Below, piece by piece: positions 43,129 through 54,408 of a stretch of 64,000 nucleotides of DNA. Under the pieces are notes generated by a model, which was not told the DNA's origin, did no database searches, and saw only the letters and a program-made list of their open reading frames with translations. Positions within the stretch are counted from its first letter, which is position 1. Each line of letters starts with the position of its first letter. The position numbers were made by a program, and so were the translations under genes. Origin of the DNA: Euphorbia lathyris (Eukaryota > Streptophyta > Magnoliopsida > Malpighiales > Euphorbiaceae); contig NC_088916.1 of the NCBI RefSeq assembly GCF_963576675.1, positions 4,293,001-4,357,000 of the forward strand, given 5' to 3'.

Positions 43129-43457
43129 TAATATAACTTGACGGTCCACTTTTGATCAGGATGGTCACTAGGAGACGAAACAATGATTTCCCTGTTAAGA
43201 ACTTCCATAACTAAATTGGTTCTGGGATTCAAAATCATAGAATTCGCGGTGAATATCCATCGTTGGGTAGATGGAGCAAGGCCACAAGTGAGGACAATAA
43301 CCCGTCTATTGATAGGATTATCATAAGTAAGGCAGAGATTGAAGTTTGTGAAAGGCCTTATGGTTCCATCTGGATAGAGACCAAATATTTGTCCAGCGAT
43401 AGAACTATTACGTTCCGCTAGCACTACTGCATTATCGGTTGCTTGCATGATTATCAA
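43128..43457 (-). pseudogene. Truncated ricin-B-like lectin (second trefoil domain only)
   Basis: A 109-codon frame on minus matches the last ~110 residues of the full gene at 46,409-47,275 at high identity ('NFNLCLTYDNPINR', 'MILNPRTNLVMEVLNREI'). It lacks the signal peptide and first domain; homology stops at ~43,460. It could still be read as a short protein, but has no recognisable start region or promoter, so I treat it as a gene fragment. Confidence 0.8.
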
Positions 43458-44574
43458 ATAGTCACGGTTTCTAATTTTAGGATACGATATGGATTCAATT
43501 AATGATTTTTTATTAGTTCAATGACCTGATTGATGATTTTGATAGTTTATGGTTCTAATTGACTTTAAATCTTTAGTTTACGGAGCCAAATAGGTGTAAT
43601 GTCAAAATATTTTTCTCTCTCTATATATATATATAATCGGGCCCTTTTGATCTTGGACGGCCACACTCATGGCCCATGTCCAGAGCCGGTTCTGATAGAT
43701 AGATTATTGGATGTATATAAACAAGTTAACTAGTGGAAGATGTATATGAAAGAAAATAGACAAATCTAAGTGCAACGGAAATATAAAATTTTATCTATTT
43801 CCCTTTTCCCAAGATCTGTTCTGATGATCTATCTACCGTTACAAACGAAGTGCCCACAAACTTCTTAACCGTTTTTCACCAACAATGAAAACAACAGAAA
43901 AGAAAACGGTTAGTAATCAACCAATGAATATCAATCTAAATTGATTGCCTCTAAAGGAATCGACACGAGATCAAAGAGAGAGTAAACGAAAGGAGTAATT
44001 AGAGGAGTGGAGTTCGGAAGAATTTCTTCCCTTTTGTCTTAGCTTGGCCGAATTCTATAGCCCTTATGGGGTATTTATAGTCTCTTGAATATTAACCCAT
44101 TAGGTTAAAACTCTTAATTAGAATCCTATTCAGAATAGGTTTACTAATTAGATAAATAAATACATATTCTCCACTCTCTCAACTACTATTTCATCCCCTG
44201 ATTCCAAGTCCATGTGTGATCCAATAGGTTCTTACCGCTACTAGCTGTATATATTTATTGGAATTAATTCAATCTGATTAATTTCAACTAAATACCTCAT
44301 GGAATGAATTCGAAGACTGTTACTAGCAGAACCATAAACATTCCCTCAGAGCGATAAGAAGCCAGATTGATATACTGGTGTTTACCTTTCTACATTAGTT
44401 CCAGTATAATTCGATCCTTCATCAGCTAATCCTTAGACGAATCTGTAACTATGGAATATGTCAAGTTTATATATTATTTAAATATATTTTGCCACAAAAT
44501 GCCTTATAATGGTGAAATTTCAATATTTTGTAGGAAAAGTTTTCTCCATAAAAATCTGTTTTCTTGTAGTGAAC
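43458..44574. other. Intergenic, no gene seen
   Basis: AT-rich with moderately GC parts at 43,640-44,060. No element ends or domains recognised. Confidence 0.4.
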
Positions 44575-44764
44575 ACAATGGAAGCAACCCGTTCATTTTG
44601 GATTGCATTAGGCCTTTTATGGTGCAATGTGTTACACTTTACGTTTCACCTACATTTTATGCTTTCGTCATACTATTTGGTTGAGGAGACTTTCAAAACA
44701 ACTATATTCGTTTCGAGCAAATTAGAGAAACAAAGGTCATGATTATTACAAGCCAACTCGAGTT

Positions 44765-44945
44765 TTGGCAATGAATCTGGCGTTTCATGATAAAGGTAAG
44801 CATATAGGCACGCAATTCCATTTTATACGAGAATGAATTTTTAAGAAAGAAATTGATTTGATTCTTGTTAAATCACATACGATGATAAACTTATTGATAT
44901 TTTTACTAAACCTCTCTCAAATATGATGTTTCAAAAAACTGAAAA
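44765..44945 (+). pseudogene. Copia RNase H relic, unit B
   Basis: 'gcgtttcatgataaaggtaa' through 'actaaacctctctcaaatat' matches the unit A relic. It encodes the same RNase H tail (…DIFTKPL…), broken by frame changes. Confidence 0.72.
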
Positions 44946-45123
44946 TGATAAATATAAATTTGAGGAACTTCGAACCATAAACTATTATTAAATTAGCTAA
45001 AAAAACAAATTAAAGATATATAAGTGTAGTTTAATACAAACACCATAGAAAAACTCGTTTTTAATGTTTATGGAAACAACACCTAATCAAATAATCAACG
45101 TTCTTTTATTATTATTATTATTA

Positions 45124-46152
45124 GGGTAAATTCTAAAAAAAAAACCCTGTGGTTTCACTTATTGATAAAAAAAGATCTGTGTTTTTTCTTTTGACAAAAT
45201 GAGAATTGTGTTTAAGACTGTTAACCAAAACGTGGAAAAACAGTTAACCCCGTCAATTGGGCTGACGTGGTAGAGAGTATTTTTGTCCAAATTTTTTTTC
45301 TTGGATAAATTCCAAAAAAAACTCATGTGGTTTCACTTATTGACAAAAAAAGATCTGTGCTTTTTCTTTTGACAAAATGGAGATGGTGTTTAAGACCGTT
45401 AACCAAAATGCGGAAAATAGTTAACCCGTCAACTGGGCTGATGTGGTAGAGGGTATTTTTATCCATTTTTTTTCTTTCATATAAAAGGCCTCCCTTCCCA
45501 TCAACAATCAATCATCAATTCAATTTGGGGGTTTTCCCCAATTTTTTCATAGATTGGAATACCCTAGAACTCAAATCCTTAAAACATTCATTCTACTGCA
45601 TTACAAACCAAGATCATGAGTGCAAGCTCTAATTCATTCCAAGCACTCTGTGGATCAAGGGCATGAAATTAAATGTTTTTGCAGCTTCAGAACTCCAATA
45701 CGAACGATATGGACGAAGAAGAACATCGAAAGAAGGTTCAGAGGATGTGCAATGTATCCAGACTCAGGTTCAAGTTGAAGGGGGGCCTTTTATATGAAAG
45801 AAAAAAAATGGATAAAAATACCCTCTACCACGTCAGCCTAGTTGACGGGGTTAGCTATTTTTCCGCGTTTTGGTTAACGGTCTTAAACACAATCTCCATT
45901 TTGTCAAAAGAAAAAGCACAGATCCTTTTTTTGTTAATAAGTGAAACCACATGGGTTTTTTTTTGAAATTTATCCAAGAAAAAAAAATTGGACAAAAATA
46001 TCCTCTGCCACGTCAGCCCAATTGACGGGGTTAACTGTTTTTCCGCATTTTGGTTAACGGTCTTAAACACAATCCTCATTTTGTCAAAAGAAAAAGCACA
46101 GATCATTTTTTGTCAATAAGTGAAACCACATGGTTTTTTTTGGAATTTACCC
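45124..46152. mobile_element. Foldback-type TIR element with ~360-bp composite arms and 9-bp TSD
   Basis: Ends GGGTAAATTC / GAATTTACCC. TTATTATTA flanks both sides (45,115-45,123 and 46,153-46,161), though in a microsatellite. Each arm holds two tandem sub-repeats with 'gtggtttcactta', 'gatctgtg.tttttcttttgac' and 'gttaac...gtcaa.tgggctgacgtgg'. The ~300-bp centre has an ORF-like piece (ATG 45,616, 'MSASSNSFQALCGSRA') followed by AG and 'MDEEEHRKKVQRMCN', suggesting captured gene sequence. MULE-like. Confidence 0.82.
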
Positions 46153-46408
46153 TTATTATTATTTCTAAGCAAACACTAAGATATCTCGTGGTAGAATTGA
46201 AAAGAAAAACAAGAGATATAAAAAGGAGAAACAAACACCCCTATATATTATTTAAATATATTTTTCTTTATTATTAGAGTAACGGTAAAACAATATGATA
46301 AGACATGTAGGTACAAAGGATAAATGTTGCACATAAATATATGTGACACAATCAGAAGAAGGTGAATCTGACCCGATCTCCATTTGGATCATATATATGT
46401 TATTTGAA

Positions 46409-47275
46409 TTAAACCGACAAGATGGTCCACTTTTGATCAGGATGGTCACTAGGAGACGAAACAATGATTTCCCTATTAAGAACTTCCATAACTAAATTGG
46501 TTCTGGGATTCAAAATCATCGAATTCGCGGTGAATACCCATCGTTGGGTCGATGGATCAAGGCCACAAGTGACGACAATAACCAGCCTATTGATAGGATT
46601 ATCATAAGTAAGGCAGAGATTGAAGTTTTGTAAAAGCCTTATGGTTCCATCTGGATAGAGTTGAAACAATTGTTGTAGAAGGGTGCCAGAGCTACATTCC
46701 GCTACCACTACTGCATTATCGGTTGCTTGCATGCATAAACCATTCGACCCAATTATAGATACTAACCTCGGGTATATAAGGTTGTCGGCACGCCATGTTT
46801 GGAATGAGGAATCGATGTTAGTATCAAGGGTGAGTACAGTCCCATTCTTTCCACTAACCGCAGTTAAAACTAATCCACTTTTCGGATTCACAATTTCTCC
46901 ACCATTTCGTATTTCCCAAACGATTCCTCCGATGTCGCAAAAATCGATGAAAATGAAGGAACCTTGAGTATATGCATCAGTGCTTAAACACATACGAGTT
47001 CCGGATCGAATTTTCCCTTCACTACCAAATGTCCAAATGAAATCCGGAGTAGATTCGCATGGCGATAGAATTACGTCATTTCCACGAGTATAATCTCCGT
47101 CTTTTACTTGAACACAGTATCCATTTGGACCGTTAATTCGAAATGTCGTTTCGGGGTCTAACTCGTGAACCGCAACCGCATCATTTCTTAACAATGACTC
47201 AAACCCATGCCTTGAAGCTGATGAAGAACTCCAAATACATGTTGATATCACAAACCATAAGAACAATTTCATCAT
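46409..47275 (-). CDS. Ricin-B-type lectin protein, secreted, no A-chain domain
   Basis: A single 288-codon frame from ATG 47,275 to a stop at 46,409. Residues 1-20 form a signal peptide (hydrophobic LFLWFVISTCIW, then SSSSA). Two ricin-type beta-trefoil domains follow (~38-165 and ~166-288). QxW-type positions seen include 'FQTWRA', 'STQRWVF' and 'PDQKWTI'; others are changed (DFIWTF, QQLFQL), so some sugar-binding lobes may be weak. The catalytic N-glycosidase (A-chain) domain of type 2 ribosome-inactivating proteins is absent here and in the flanking DNA. The N-terminal segment before the first trefoil has no cysteine that could link to an A chain. Likely role: secreted or vacuolar galactoside-type lectin in defence or storage; toxicity is not indicated. 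Two broken relatives lie at 40.7 and 43.1 kb. Confidence 0.85.
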   Translation of the reverse strand: MMKLFLWFVISTCIWSSSSASRHGFESLLRNDAVAVHELDPETTFRINGPNGYCVQVKDGDYTRGNDVILSPCESTPDFIWTFGSEGKIRSGTRMCLSTDAYTQGSFIFIDFCDIGGIVWEIRNGGEIVNPKSGLVLTAVSGKNGTVLTLDTNIDSSFQTWRADNLIYPRLVSIIGSNGLCMQATDNAVVVAECSSGTLLQQLFQLYPDGTIRLLQNFNLCLTYDNPINRLVIVVTCGLDPSTQRWVFTANSMILNPRTNLVMEVLNREIIVSSPSDHPDQKWTILSV

Positions 47276-47507
47276 TTTAATTTTGATTAATACACATATA
47301 TTTTGATTAATCTTTCAGTTATTTATATGCATACATGCTAGATAAGATAACTACAAAAAAATAAAATAAAATCAATTAGGTCCACAAAAAAGAGTACGAG
47401 TTCAAATTGAACATAGGTAATGGAATATAATTAAAATTAACATATGTTAATATTGAATGGTGATGCATGTGAAAAATATGCAATAGCTAATTGTTATTTT
47501 TTTATTT

Positions 47508-48039
47508 GGGTAATTAATTTATTAGTCTCTGTATTTTGACAAAACACTGGGTAAGATCTCTAACCCTTTTCTCGATGAACTGTTTAGTCCCTGCCGTTAG
47601 ACTCTCATGAAGATTCTGTTACTCAATTTGGATTAGCAAAAACATCTTTCGTCATCACTGAAGCAGTTGACAGTAAACATGAGTTGAGAATATGGACGAA
47701 ATTAAACTCACCATTGAGAGTAAGAGGATTTCCACCTTCAATTCTAACAGAAAGAGTAAGCGAGAGAGATTTGAGTCGATTTCTACCTTCAATTCAAACA
47801 GGAAGAGTGAGCACGAGTGATTCGATTATGGGTTAGAGATTCAATCCTTTCTCCATAATTAAGTAAAGGGTAATTTAGACATTTCTGAATTCATAAACGG
47901 TAAAAAAATCTAACAAACAGATGGAAGGACTAAACAGTTCACTGAGAAAAAGGTTAGAGACCTTACCGTGTGTTTTTGAAAATAAAGGGACTAAACAATA
48001 TATTTTGTCAAAATATAGGGACTAATAAATTAATTACCC
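47508..48039. mobile_element. MITE with GGGTAATTAATTTATTAGTC ends
   Basis: GGGTAATTAATTTATTAGTC on the left is complementary to gactaataaattaattaccc on the right. The arms continue with 'tattttgacaaaa', 'taaggtctctaacc' and 'tgaactgttta'. Flanks TTTTTATTT and ATTTTATTT (one mismatch) fit a 9-bp target duplication. No coding capacity. Confidence 0.85.
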
Positions 48040-48371
48040 ATTTTATTTTATTTATAATTTGTCATATTTCTCGGTTTGAGACACGTCGGACACCATTTAG
48101 ATGGTTCTTTGTTGGACGCTTAAATTAAAATTTAAGGAGTTTGGGCTAAAAAACCATCTCCAAAAAACTCTTACGCCATGTTCTTTATCACTTAATTTTA
48201 GTATCAGTAATATCATTAACGTCCCAAATCACTAACTCTCACTTCACTCTCTATTATTGATGAGTCTCTCTCCACTCCTAGTCCACTCCGTATTTTATTT
48301 TTCTTAATTATTTATTATTGAAAAGTCTTTCTCATTTTATTATGGGTAAATATGATAATACATAATAATTA
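48040..48371. other. Short intergenic stretch
   Basis: No gene and no element ends recognised; AT-rich. Confidence 0.4.
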
Positions 48372-49304
48372 CAAAAAACTACCCTGTGGTTTGGCCGATT
48401 TGCGATGTGGTACCTGTGGTATTTTTTATTGCAAACAGGACCTCGTGGTTGTCACCGTTAGCAAAATCAAGGAGACAGTCAAAATTCTGTTAAAAAGCTG
48501 ACGTGGCACAAGGGTAATTTAGGGAATTTGATTTTCTAATTTTTTTTTTAATTTTTTCTTTCTCTCTCTCTCACCCCTTCTCTCTTCTCCATCGATCTCT
48601 TCTTCGTCTTCTCCATTGAACTCTTCTTCTCCATCTTCTCCTTTCTTCTTCTTCTTCTCCTTTCTTTTCTTTTCTTCTTATTTCTTTTATTCTTCTCCTT
48701 TCTTTTCTTTTCTTCTTCTTCTTCCTCCTCTCTTCTTCTTCTTCTCCTCTTTTTTTTTTTATTTCTGGTAAATTCCAGAATTCTGGAATTCCAAAATGGA
48801 ATTCCAGAATTCTGGAATTTACCAGAAATTAAAAACAAAAAAAAGAAGAAGATGGGGAAGAAGAGAAGAAAGGAAGAAGAAGAAATGGGGAAGAAGAAGA
48901 AGAAAAAGAAAAAGAAATGGGGAAGAAGAGAAGAAAGGAAGAAGAAGAAATGGGGAAGAAGAAGAAGAAAAAGAAAAAGAAATGGGGAAGAAGAGAAGAA
49001 AGGAAGAAGAAGATGAAGGAAGATGAAGGAGAAGTGGACATGGTGAAATGGATATTGAAGAGAGAAGAAGAAAAGAAGAGAGAGAGAAAATCGATAGTGA
49101 GGAAGAAGAAGAAGAGGAGAGGAGGAGAGAGAAAAGTCAACAAAAAAGTAAAAAAAAATTGTTTCCGAAAGTACCCCTGCGATTTAATAGTCAAACTGAC
49201 GTCTCCTTGATTTTGCTAACGGTGACAACCACGAGGTCCTATTTGCAACAAAAAATACCACAGGTACCACATCGCAAATCGACTAAACCACAGGGTAGTT
49301 TTTT
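48372..49304. mobile_element. Hairpin (foldback) element with long polypyrimidine/polypurine arms
   Basis: Outer arms of ~150 bp are inverted ('aaaaaactaccctgtggttt', 'cgatgtggtacctgtggta', 'ctcgtggttgtcaccgttag'). Inside, the left arm is a ~210-base C/T tract (48,548-48,760) and the right arm a ~300-base G/A tract (48,838-49,140). The exact centre is a 69-bp palindrome (48,761-48,829). ATAATTA flanks both sides. The 'proteins' in this region are Lys/Arg/Glu strings from the simple sequence, not genes. Confidence 0.88.
48761..48829. repeat. Perfect 32-bp-arm palindrome with 5-base loop
   Basis: ATTTCTGGTAAATTCCAGAA begins the left arm. Arms are perfectly complementary over 32 bases, with loop AAAAT at 48,793-48,797 and GAATTC sites repeated within. 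Confidence 0.97.
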
Positions 49305-49397
49305 ATAATTAATCCTAATTTTAATGATAAAACAATAAATAAGGATTGCATATGAGGAGTTTTGTTGGAGATGATATGAATTAATGACTTTTTAAAT

Positions 49398-49841
49398 AGC
49401 TTAAAGCATTATTTGGTCCCTGACCTATCCAAAATTTTATCATTTGACCATTGATCTATTATTTAGTCACATTTGGTCTCAATCTATCCCAATTAGTGAA
49501 ATTTTATCTAATTTGTATGAATATTTAACGGAATCATTATCTCATTGACAAGTAACAATATTTTGCACTTGAACTTGACACGTGATATTTTTTAAACTTT
49601 TTTACCATATTACGTGGAAATAATTAATTAGATTAAAAAAATAAAAAAAATAAAAAACAAATCCTAAATTAAAATATATTAAATTCAAGTGTCAAAATAT
49701 CGTTATTTATCAATGAGATAACTATTCGGTTAAGTTTTAATACAAATTGGATTAAATTTCACCAATTGGAATAGATTAGGGGCCAAATGTGACAAAATGA
49801 TAAAATTTTGGATAGATCAGAGGCTAAATAGTGCTTTATGC
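49398..49841. mobile_element. MITE with 10-bp target duplication
   Basis: Left AGCTTAAAGCATTATTTGG and right ctaaatagtgctttatgc are imperfect inverted repeats, continued by 'cctatccaaaattttatcat' on the left and its near-complement on the right. CTTTTTAAAT lies at 49,388-49,397 and 49,842-49,851. 444 bp. Confidence 0.9.
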
Positions 49842-49909
49842 CTTTTTAAATCACTAAGTGTCAATTGTTTATGGTATCTACAGAGAGTGGTCTAAGAGTC
49901 TTTTGGAGA

Positions 49910-50531
49910 TGCTCTATTCAATTAATCACTCGATTACAAAAACAAAAAGTATGTTGCAGGTAGAAAGTGTGTTTCACATCCTTTAGATTGTTATTACATA
50001 ATTCACTAAAATATATTAAAAGCTTAATACATTATTTGCCTCTTGAACTTGTCTAAAAAACTTGATGACCCCTGAACTTTTAAAGTGTCCCGATAGCCCC
50101 CTCAATTTGCATAAAATGTTCAGTTAGCCTCCTGAACTTACGTAATTGATCACTCGGTTGCAAAAAAATTAAAATAAATTCGAAAATATATTTCACTCAT
50201 CTTAGAATGTTATTACATAATTCAAAAATAGATTAAAAAGGAAGATATTACTTATTCAACTATAAAAATTGTCTTCGCTAATATTAAAACCGTTATACCC
50301 CCGATCTTGATCATTTTACTTTTTTTAAGACATGTGCGATACATCTTCCTTATTTAACTTACTTTTTTTTCTTTTTGCAACCGAGTGAGCAATTGATTAC
50401 ATTTTACGCAAATTCAGATGACTAACTGAATATTTTATACAAGTTGAGGGGCTATCAGAACACTTTAAAAGTCCAGAGAAACAATTAAGCTTTTTTTGAA
50501 ACAAGTTCAAGAGGCAAATGATGTATTAAAC
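49910..50531 (+). mobile_element. MITE family A copy 4, inserted next to or in another family A fragment
   Basis: 50,021-50,531 runs from AGCTTAATACATTATTTGCC to GGCAAATGATGTATTAA, both TIRs kept. The preceding 49,910-50,020 ('cactcgattacaaaa...attgttattacataattcac') is interior sequence of the same family and stops where the TIR begins, suggesting self-nesting. Confidence 0.75.
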
Positions 50532-51429
50532 CATATATCTATCTATAAATTTTTTTTTCAGATAACTTTTGACCTTATAAAATTACATTTAATGACCTCT
50601 TAAGATAACTACTGTTACCAAATCTGATATGATTTTACATGTATATTGATGACAAGTAGAGAAATTCTAATCAACTTCCGTCCCTGTGGGGGCGTCGTTG
50701 GGTTCGACGGGGGAAAGCTCCAATGCCAAAGTCAGTAAGGTATATCAAGAAAGCGAACTGAATTGACAAAGAGTAAGTGAGTAGGTACCTTGGTAGCCTA
50801 AGGATGTAGGCTATATATAGCTAGGAAGTTTGTAACCTTCGGTAACTAGAAAGTCTCCATTAATGTTCCATTAATGGTGGTTACAAGTTATCCTTAAGCT
50901 GACGGTTAGCTAATTGATAGCTCATTAATGGTCTTTATGGCCAGGTCGGCCCAGCCGTTATAGTGGCGAATGAGTTGTTCAAGGAGATTCGCCTCATGGG
51001 TTCGCCGGCGGGTCTCCTTTGATGGATCTTTGGAGATCCGGTGATCCGCCAGGCGGATCTTGTCAATATGCGGCGCTTTCTTAGGTGAATATCCTCCTTA
51101 GTCCTCGGGATAATATCACAATGTTATCAGAAGCCCCCCCTAAGTTCCCTTAAAGTCCTTTAGGGCTTTTGAGCTTCTGCGCGCCGTCATCTCTACCCAC
51201 ATTAATGAGCACTCTGTTCGATGCCAATCGCAGAGTGACACGTGTAATAGGCGCACTGCCCAAGGTAAGAGAAGTCATCTTTTTCTCCCTCCTCTTTCTT
51301 TTCCTTTCACTTTCTCATTTCGTACTCGTTTTCTTTCTCGCTGCTCGAAGCTTTTACGGGGTATTTTCAGAGTTCCGTTGAAGCTTTCCGCTTACATGTA
51401 AGTCCATCTTCCCCATTCTACTTTTCTGA
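50532..51429 (+). other. Probable LTR / leader part of a gypsy-type element, no gene
   Basis: From ~50,650 the sequence becomes GC-richer ('ttccgtccctgtgggggcgtcg', 'ggcggatcttgtcaatatgc') and leads without break into the ORF at 51,430. A 'tatatatagc' lies at ~50,811. No LTR end could be fixed. Confidence 0.4.
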
Positions 51430-51861
51430 ATGTTTAGAAGTTCTTCATCATCTTCTAGATCATCCTCCGAACTTTTTAATTTAACCACTCCTCCTGAAAT
51501 TGAAGTTAGTTTTAGTTGGACTACGTCGTCATCGGAAAACTCCTCCTCCTCGGAAGATACAGCTTGTTCCGATTTAGCCGAGTTGCATAACTCGGCGTGT
51601 AATCGCTATCAAACTCGTTCCACTAGAAGTCACATTCTTTCGGGCACTAGTGCCACACCGGCCGTAGATTCTAGGCATTTCTGGGGAACAATGGCCTCTT
51701 CCTCTTCCCGGCCTAGGAAAAAGAATCCTCGAGAGGAATCCGTTTCGTCTCGCATGAGTGCCGCGGATCTGGCGGATCTAGCGATTCGCTTCCCCTGGAT
51801 CAATAATTATGAGACTCAATTAGCGGCGGCCCATCAACGCCCCTCTTGCCCGCCAATATAA
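51430..51861 (+). pseudogene. N-terminal fragment of a plant transposon-associated (putative gypsy-type) protein
   Basis: A 143-codon frame: Ser-rich start, acidic middle, 'RSHILSG', 'RPRKKNPREE', then 'LADLAIRFPWINNYETQL'. It resembles the N-terminus of plant gypsy-type transposon proteins, but stops abruptly at 51,861, where the sequence character changes to another element. I infer truncation by a nested insertion. Not recognised with certainty. Confidence 0.4.
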
Positions 51862-53465
51862 TTATTTCATTACAAAAACATGTTAAATTTCATATCCTCA
51901 TCTTCTTAATAATTAATCATTCTCTCTTGTCTTAATTATCACACATGGTATATGTACGTGGAGAGGTTATTCTATCAAAAATATTATACCCGAGAATAGA
52001 GAACACGTGGTGTCACACCATAGAAAAACGGCTTAATATGACTCCGTCTTAAAAGCCTTGGTTAAGGAAGTCTCAGAAAAACTCTGTCAAGGATACACTT
52101 GTTACAACAATCACGTTTGATCCCGTGAATCACAAACCTAGTAGGCTTGAAAGATATCGGGCCTTGATATATGGGAATATTCGCCTATCAACAGGTGGCA
52201 CGTAGCATGTCCCGCTCCTAAGATTATAACCATCTTCTACAGCTCGATCATAATATAAATAGAGTAAGCACAACTGAAATACATAACTTCATTCATTTAT
52301 TAAGCTTTCATCTTAGATTTGATTGACTGTTGTGTCAATCCTTAAGTCTTCCCTCAAATTAACTTATGCATCCGAGCGGATTGGCCTAACAACGCCTCCC
52401 TTTGACATTGTTTCTATTCAATTGCAGGTTTATAAGTGGACTTAGAGGGTTCAACAACTTGAAAATGGTGCAGTGAGCGTGCACAAAACATAGTAATGAC
52501 TCGCTTAAGCAGTTCCAGCCAACTCTCATCCTCTAGTGCACTCCCTGCATCCGGAGTCTAGAGAGCGGTGGAAGAAGAAGCACACCAACAATTTTAGGTC
52601 GACCATGACCTATCTCTGAAATGGCATAAAGTACTGATGCCTTAGATGCCCAAAAGAAAGGCTCTTAGGCATGATCTCTCGACAACTAGCAGAGAACGAG
52701 ATCGTTAGTGTTATGCGACAAGAGCATGCCACTCAAATGGCGGAAGTCAAAGAGAACCTAGAGATAACAAAGGAAACTATCAAATATATGAACAAATCTA
52801 AGAACATGCTCTACCGGGCACCACACTTCCCGAAGTTATCATCATCATCGGGATGGATCGCTGATAAACCAACAAACGGATCTGGCGAACAATCAAGAGG
52901 AAGAGAATACTCCCTAATAAGGTGCTACAGATCCAAAAGTCTCCCTGAATGAAGCACAAAAAATTCCAGCAGGCTGTCCCCCGAGAGATCAACTCGGGTT
53001 AGAGAAGAAAGTGACCCTCCCCAAACAAGAGGATCTTAGACTCCAACCGTAGGAGGAACTTACACAGATTTGCTGAGACTCGATACGTTAGTAAGGAAAA
53101 GGTGGTCCAACTTAAGACTCACGATCGATGATTGCCTAAGGGAAAGGAACCTCCTAGTAAAGAGTGAGGATTCCGAAGCTAAGTTTGATGTAATCCAAAA
53201 AGAATTTGACAAGCTCAAATATACAATCGCTGAAGTAGGGATCACCTCAAAATATCCTAACATAACAGAGGTAAAAGTACTATTATGCCAGAAGGTCCTG
53301 GCCGAGCCCATTGAGAGGGTTCAAGTACCCACTATTGATAGAGTATAGCAGGACATGAGACCCTACTGCTCACTGATGAGTGTCCGGTAGAGCTCTAAAT
53401 ATATATTATGATGAGGACGTTACGACTATGGATGTGATCTTCCTAAATGCTCTATCTCTACTAGA
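51862..53465 (+). mobile_element. Gypsy-like LTR and leader with degenerate gag
   Basis: An LTR-like stretch has 'tataaatagagtaagc' (~52,254). Then 'gaaaatggtgcagtgagcgt' (~52,461) looks like a PBS leader, followed by a Ser-rich start 'TRLSSSSQLSSSS' (~52,498). Broken frames at 52,671-52,952 and 53,070-53,348 are Glu/Lys-rich and coiled-coil-like, as in gypsy gag N-termini. Several stops. No pol. Confidence 0.45.
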
Positions 53466-54320
53466 TGCTACTACTTAGGGGCAAGTGTACCCCGTCGTAT
53501 CAAGTAATAATCCCGTTAAGACCGGGTATCGAATCCACGGGATTTATAACCACAAGTATTAAACGACTCGGTTTTATATGTTATCTAAGCGGTGAATACT
53601 TTGGGTTGATTAGGGAAATAACTACGAGCTACTCCTAACTACGGGTGAGACATATTTATATAACGAAAACTCTACGAAGTGATACGGATGGTGATAAGTT
53701 ATAAGTATGACAAACAATGACTCCGAATATATACAGTTGATGATTTACTCTTGCAATGACGACTACGTGTAGTTGGACCGACCCGTGAAGTACTTAGACT
53801 ACGTGGTTCCTAGTCAAGGCGTGTCTAATACTGGGGATTAGAAACTAGGGCCCGTAAGTTCCGTGGCTTGTCAATTCCTACGGTTTCCGGTGCGTCACTT
53901 CCGGTAAGGCAACACCTATGTGAATCCCTAAAGATAGCCCGAATGGCGTCGGAAATCGCGCTCCCCTACACAATGATCAATTATGAATATCAAAACAAGT
54001 AGCAAACATCAACATGTATAGAGAATCAGAAATTGTAAATCATATATTATAAATATGGAAAGCGTAAATACGGAATACAACCAAGCCTAGTACATAGGAA
54101 GAGTACAAGCTAATTAGCAAGTGAAAAGGGAAGAATCCGCCCTCGGAACTAGCTAACCGGACTCAAGACCATCTCTTAGAACTTGGAGGTGGAACTCTCG
54201 AGCTTGGTGAATGGGGATGGAACGGAACCTTTACGTGGTAACGAAATACACGAACAAGCTCTCAAGGTGATAAAGTTTTGCTATGTAAAATCCGAATGAC
54301 TAAATGAGTGCTAATCACTC

Positions 54321-54330
54321 TTATTTATAC
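54321..54330 (-). promoter_or_regulatory. TATA box on minus downstream of the motif array
   Basis: On minus GTATAAATAA. The 11-mer array begins ~80 bp upstream of it on that strand and stretches to ~535 bp upstream, the layout of an LTR U3 promoter. Confidence 0.5.
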
Positions 54331-54408
54331 ACATCAAACTAGGGGTAGAATTGTAAATTTACAAGATACAAGCATGGAGATACATTATTTCTGTAGTTGT
54401 ACCATGAT

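Larger units (their letters stand above)
42375..43457. repeat. Segmental duplication unit A (copia RNase H relic + half ricin-B-like copy)
   Basis: It begins 'acacaatggaggcaacccgt' and follows unit B (44,575-46,740) in order: RNase H relic, 'aaagatata.aagtgtag', 'aaaaacaagagatac', 'gataagacatgtaggtac', then the lectin 3' half on minus. Unit B has an extra 1-kb foldback element between. Confidence 0.8.
44575..46740. repeat. Segmental duplication unit B
   Basis: Begins 'acacaatggaagcaacccgt'. It has the same order as unit A plus the foldback element 45,124-46,152. The complete lectin gene extends beyond the duplicated part to 47,275. Confidence 0.8.

Noticed and set aside
46409..47275. Two-chain ribosome-inactivating toxin gene
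   Set aside because: Only the lectin (B-type) domains are present; no N-glycosidase domain in the ORF or in the flanking sequence.
48548..49308. Several long ORFs of Lys/Arg/Glu or Phe/Ser strings
   Set aside because: They are translations of the C/T and G/A tracts of the hairpin element; no domain, and overlapping in all frames.
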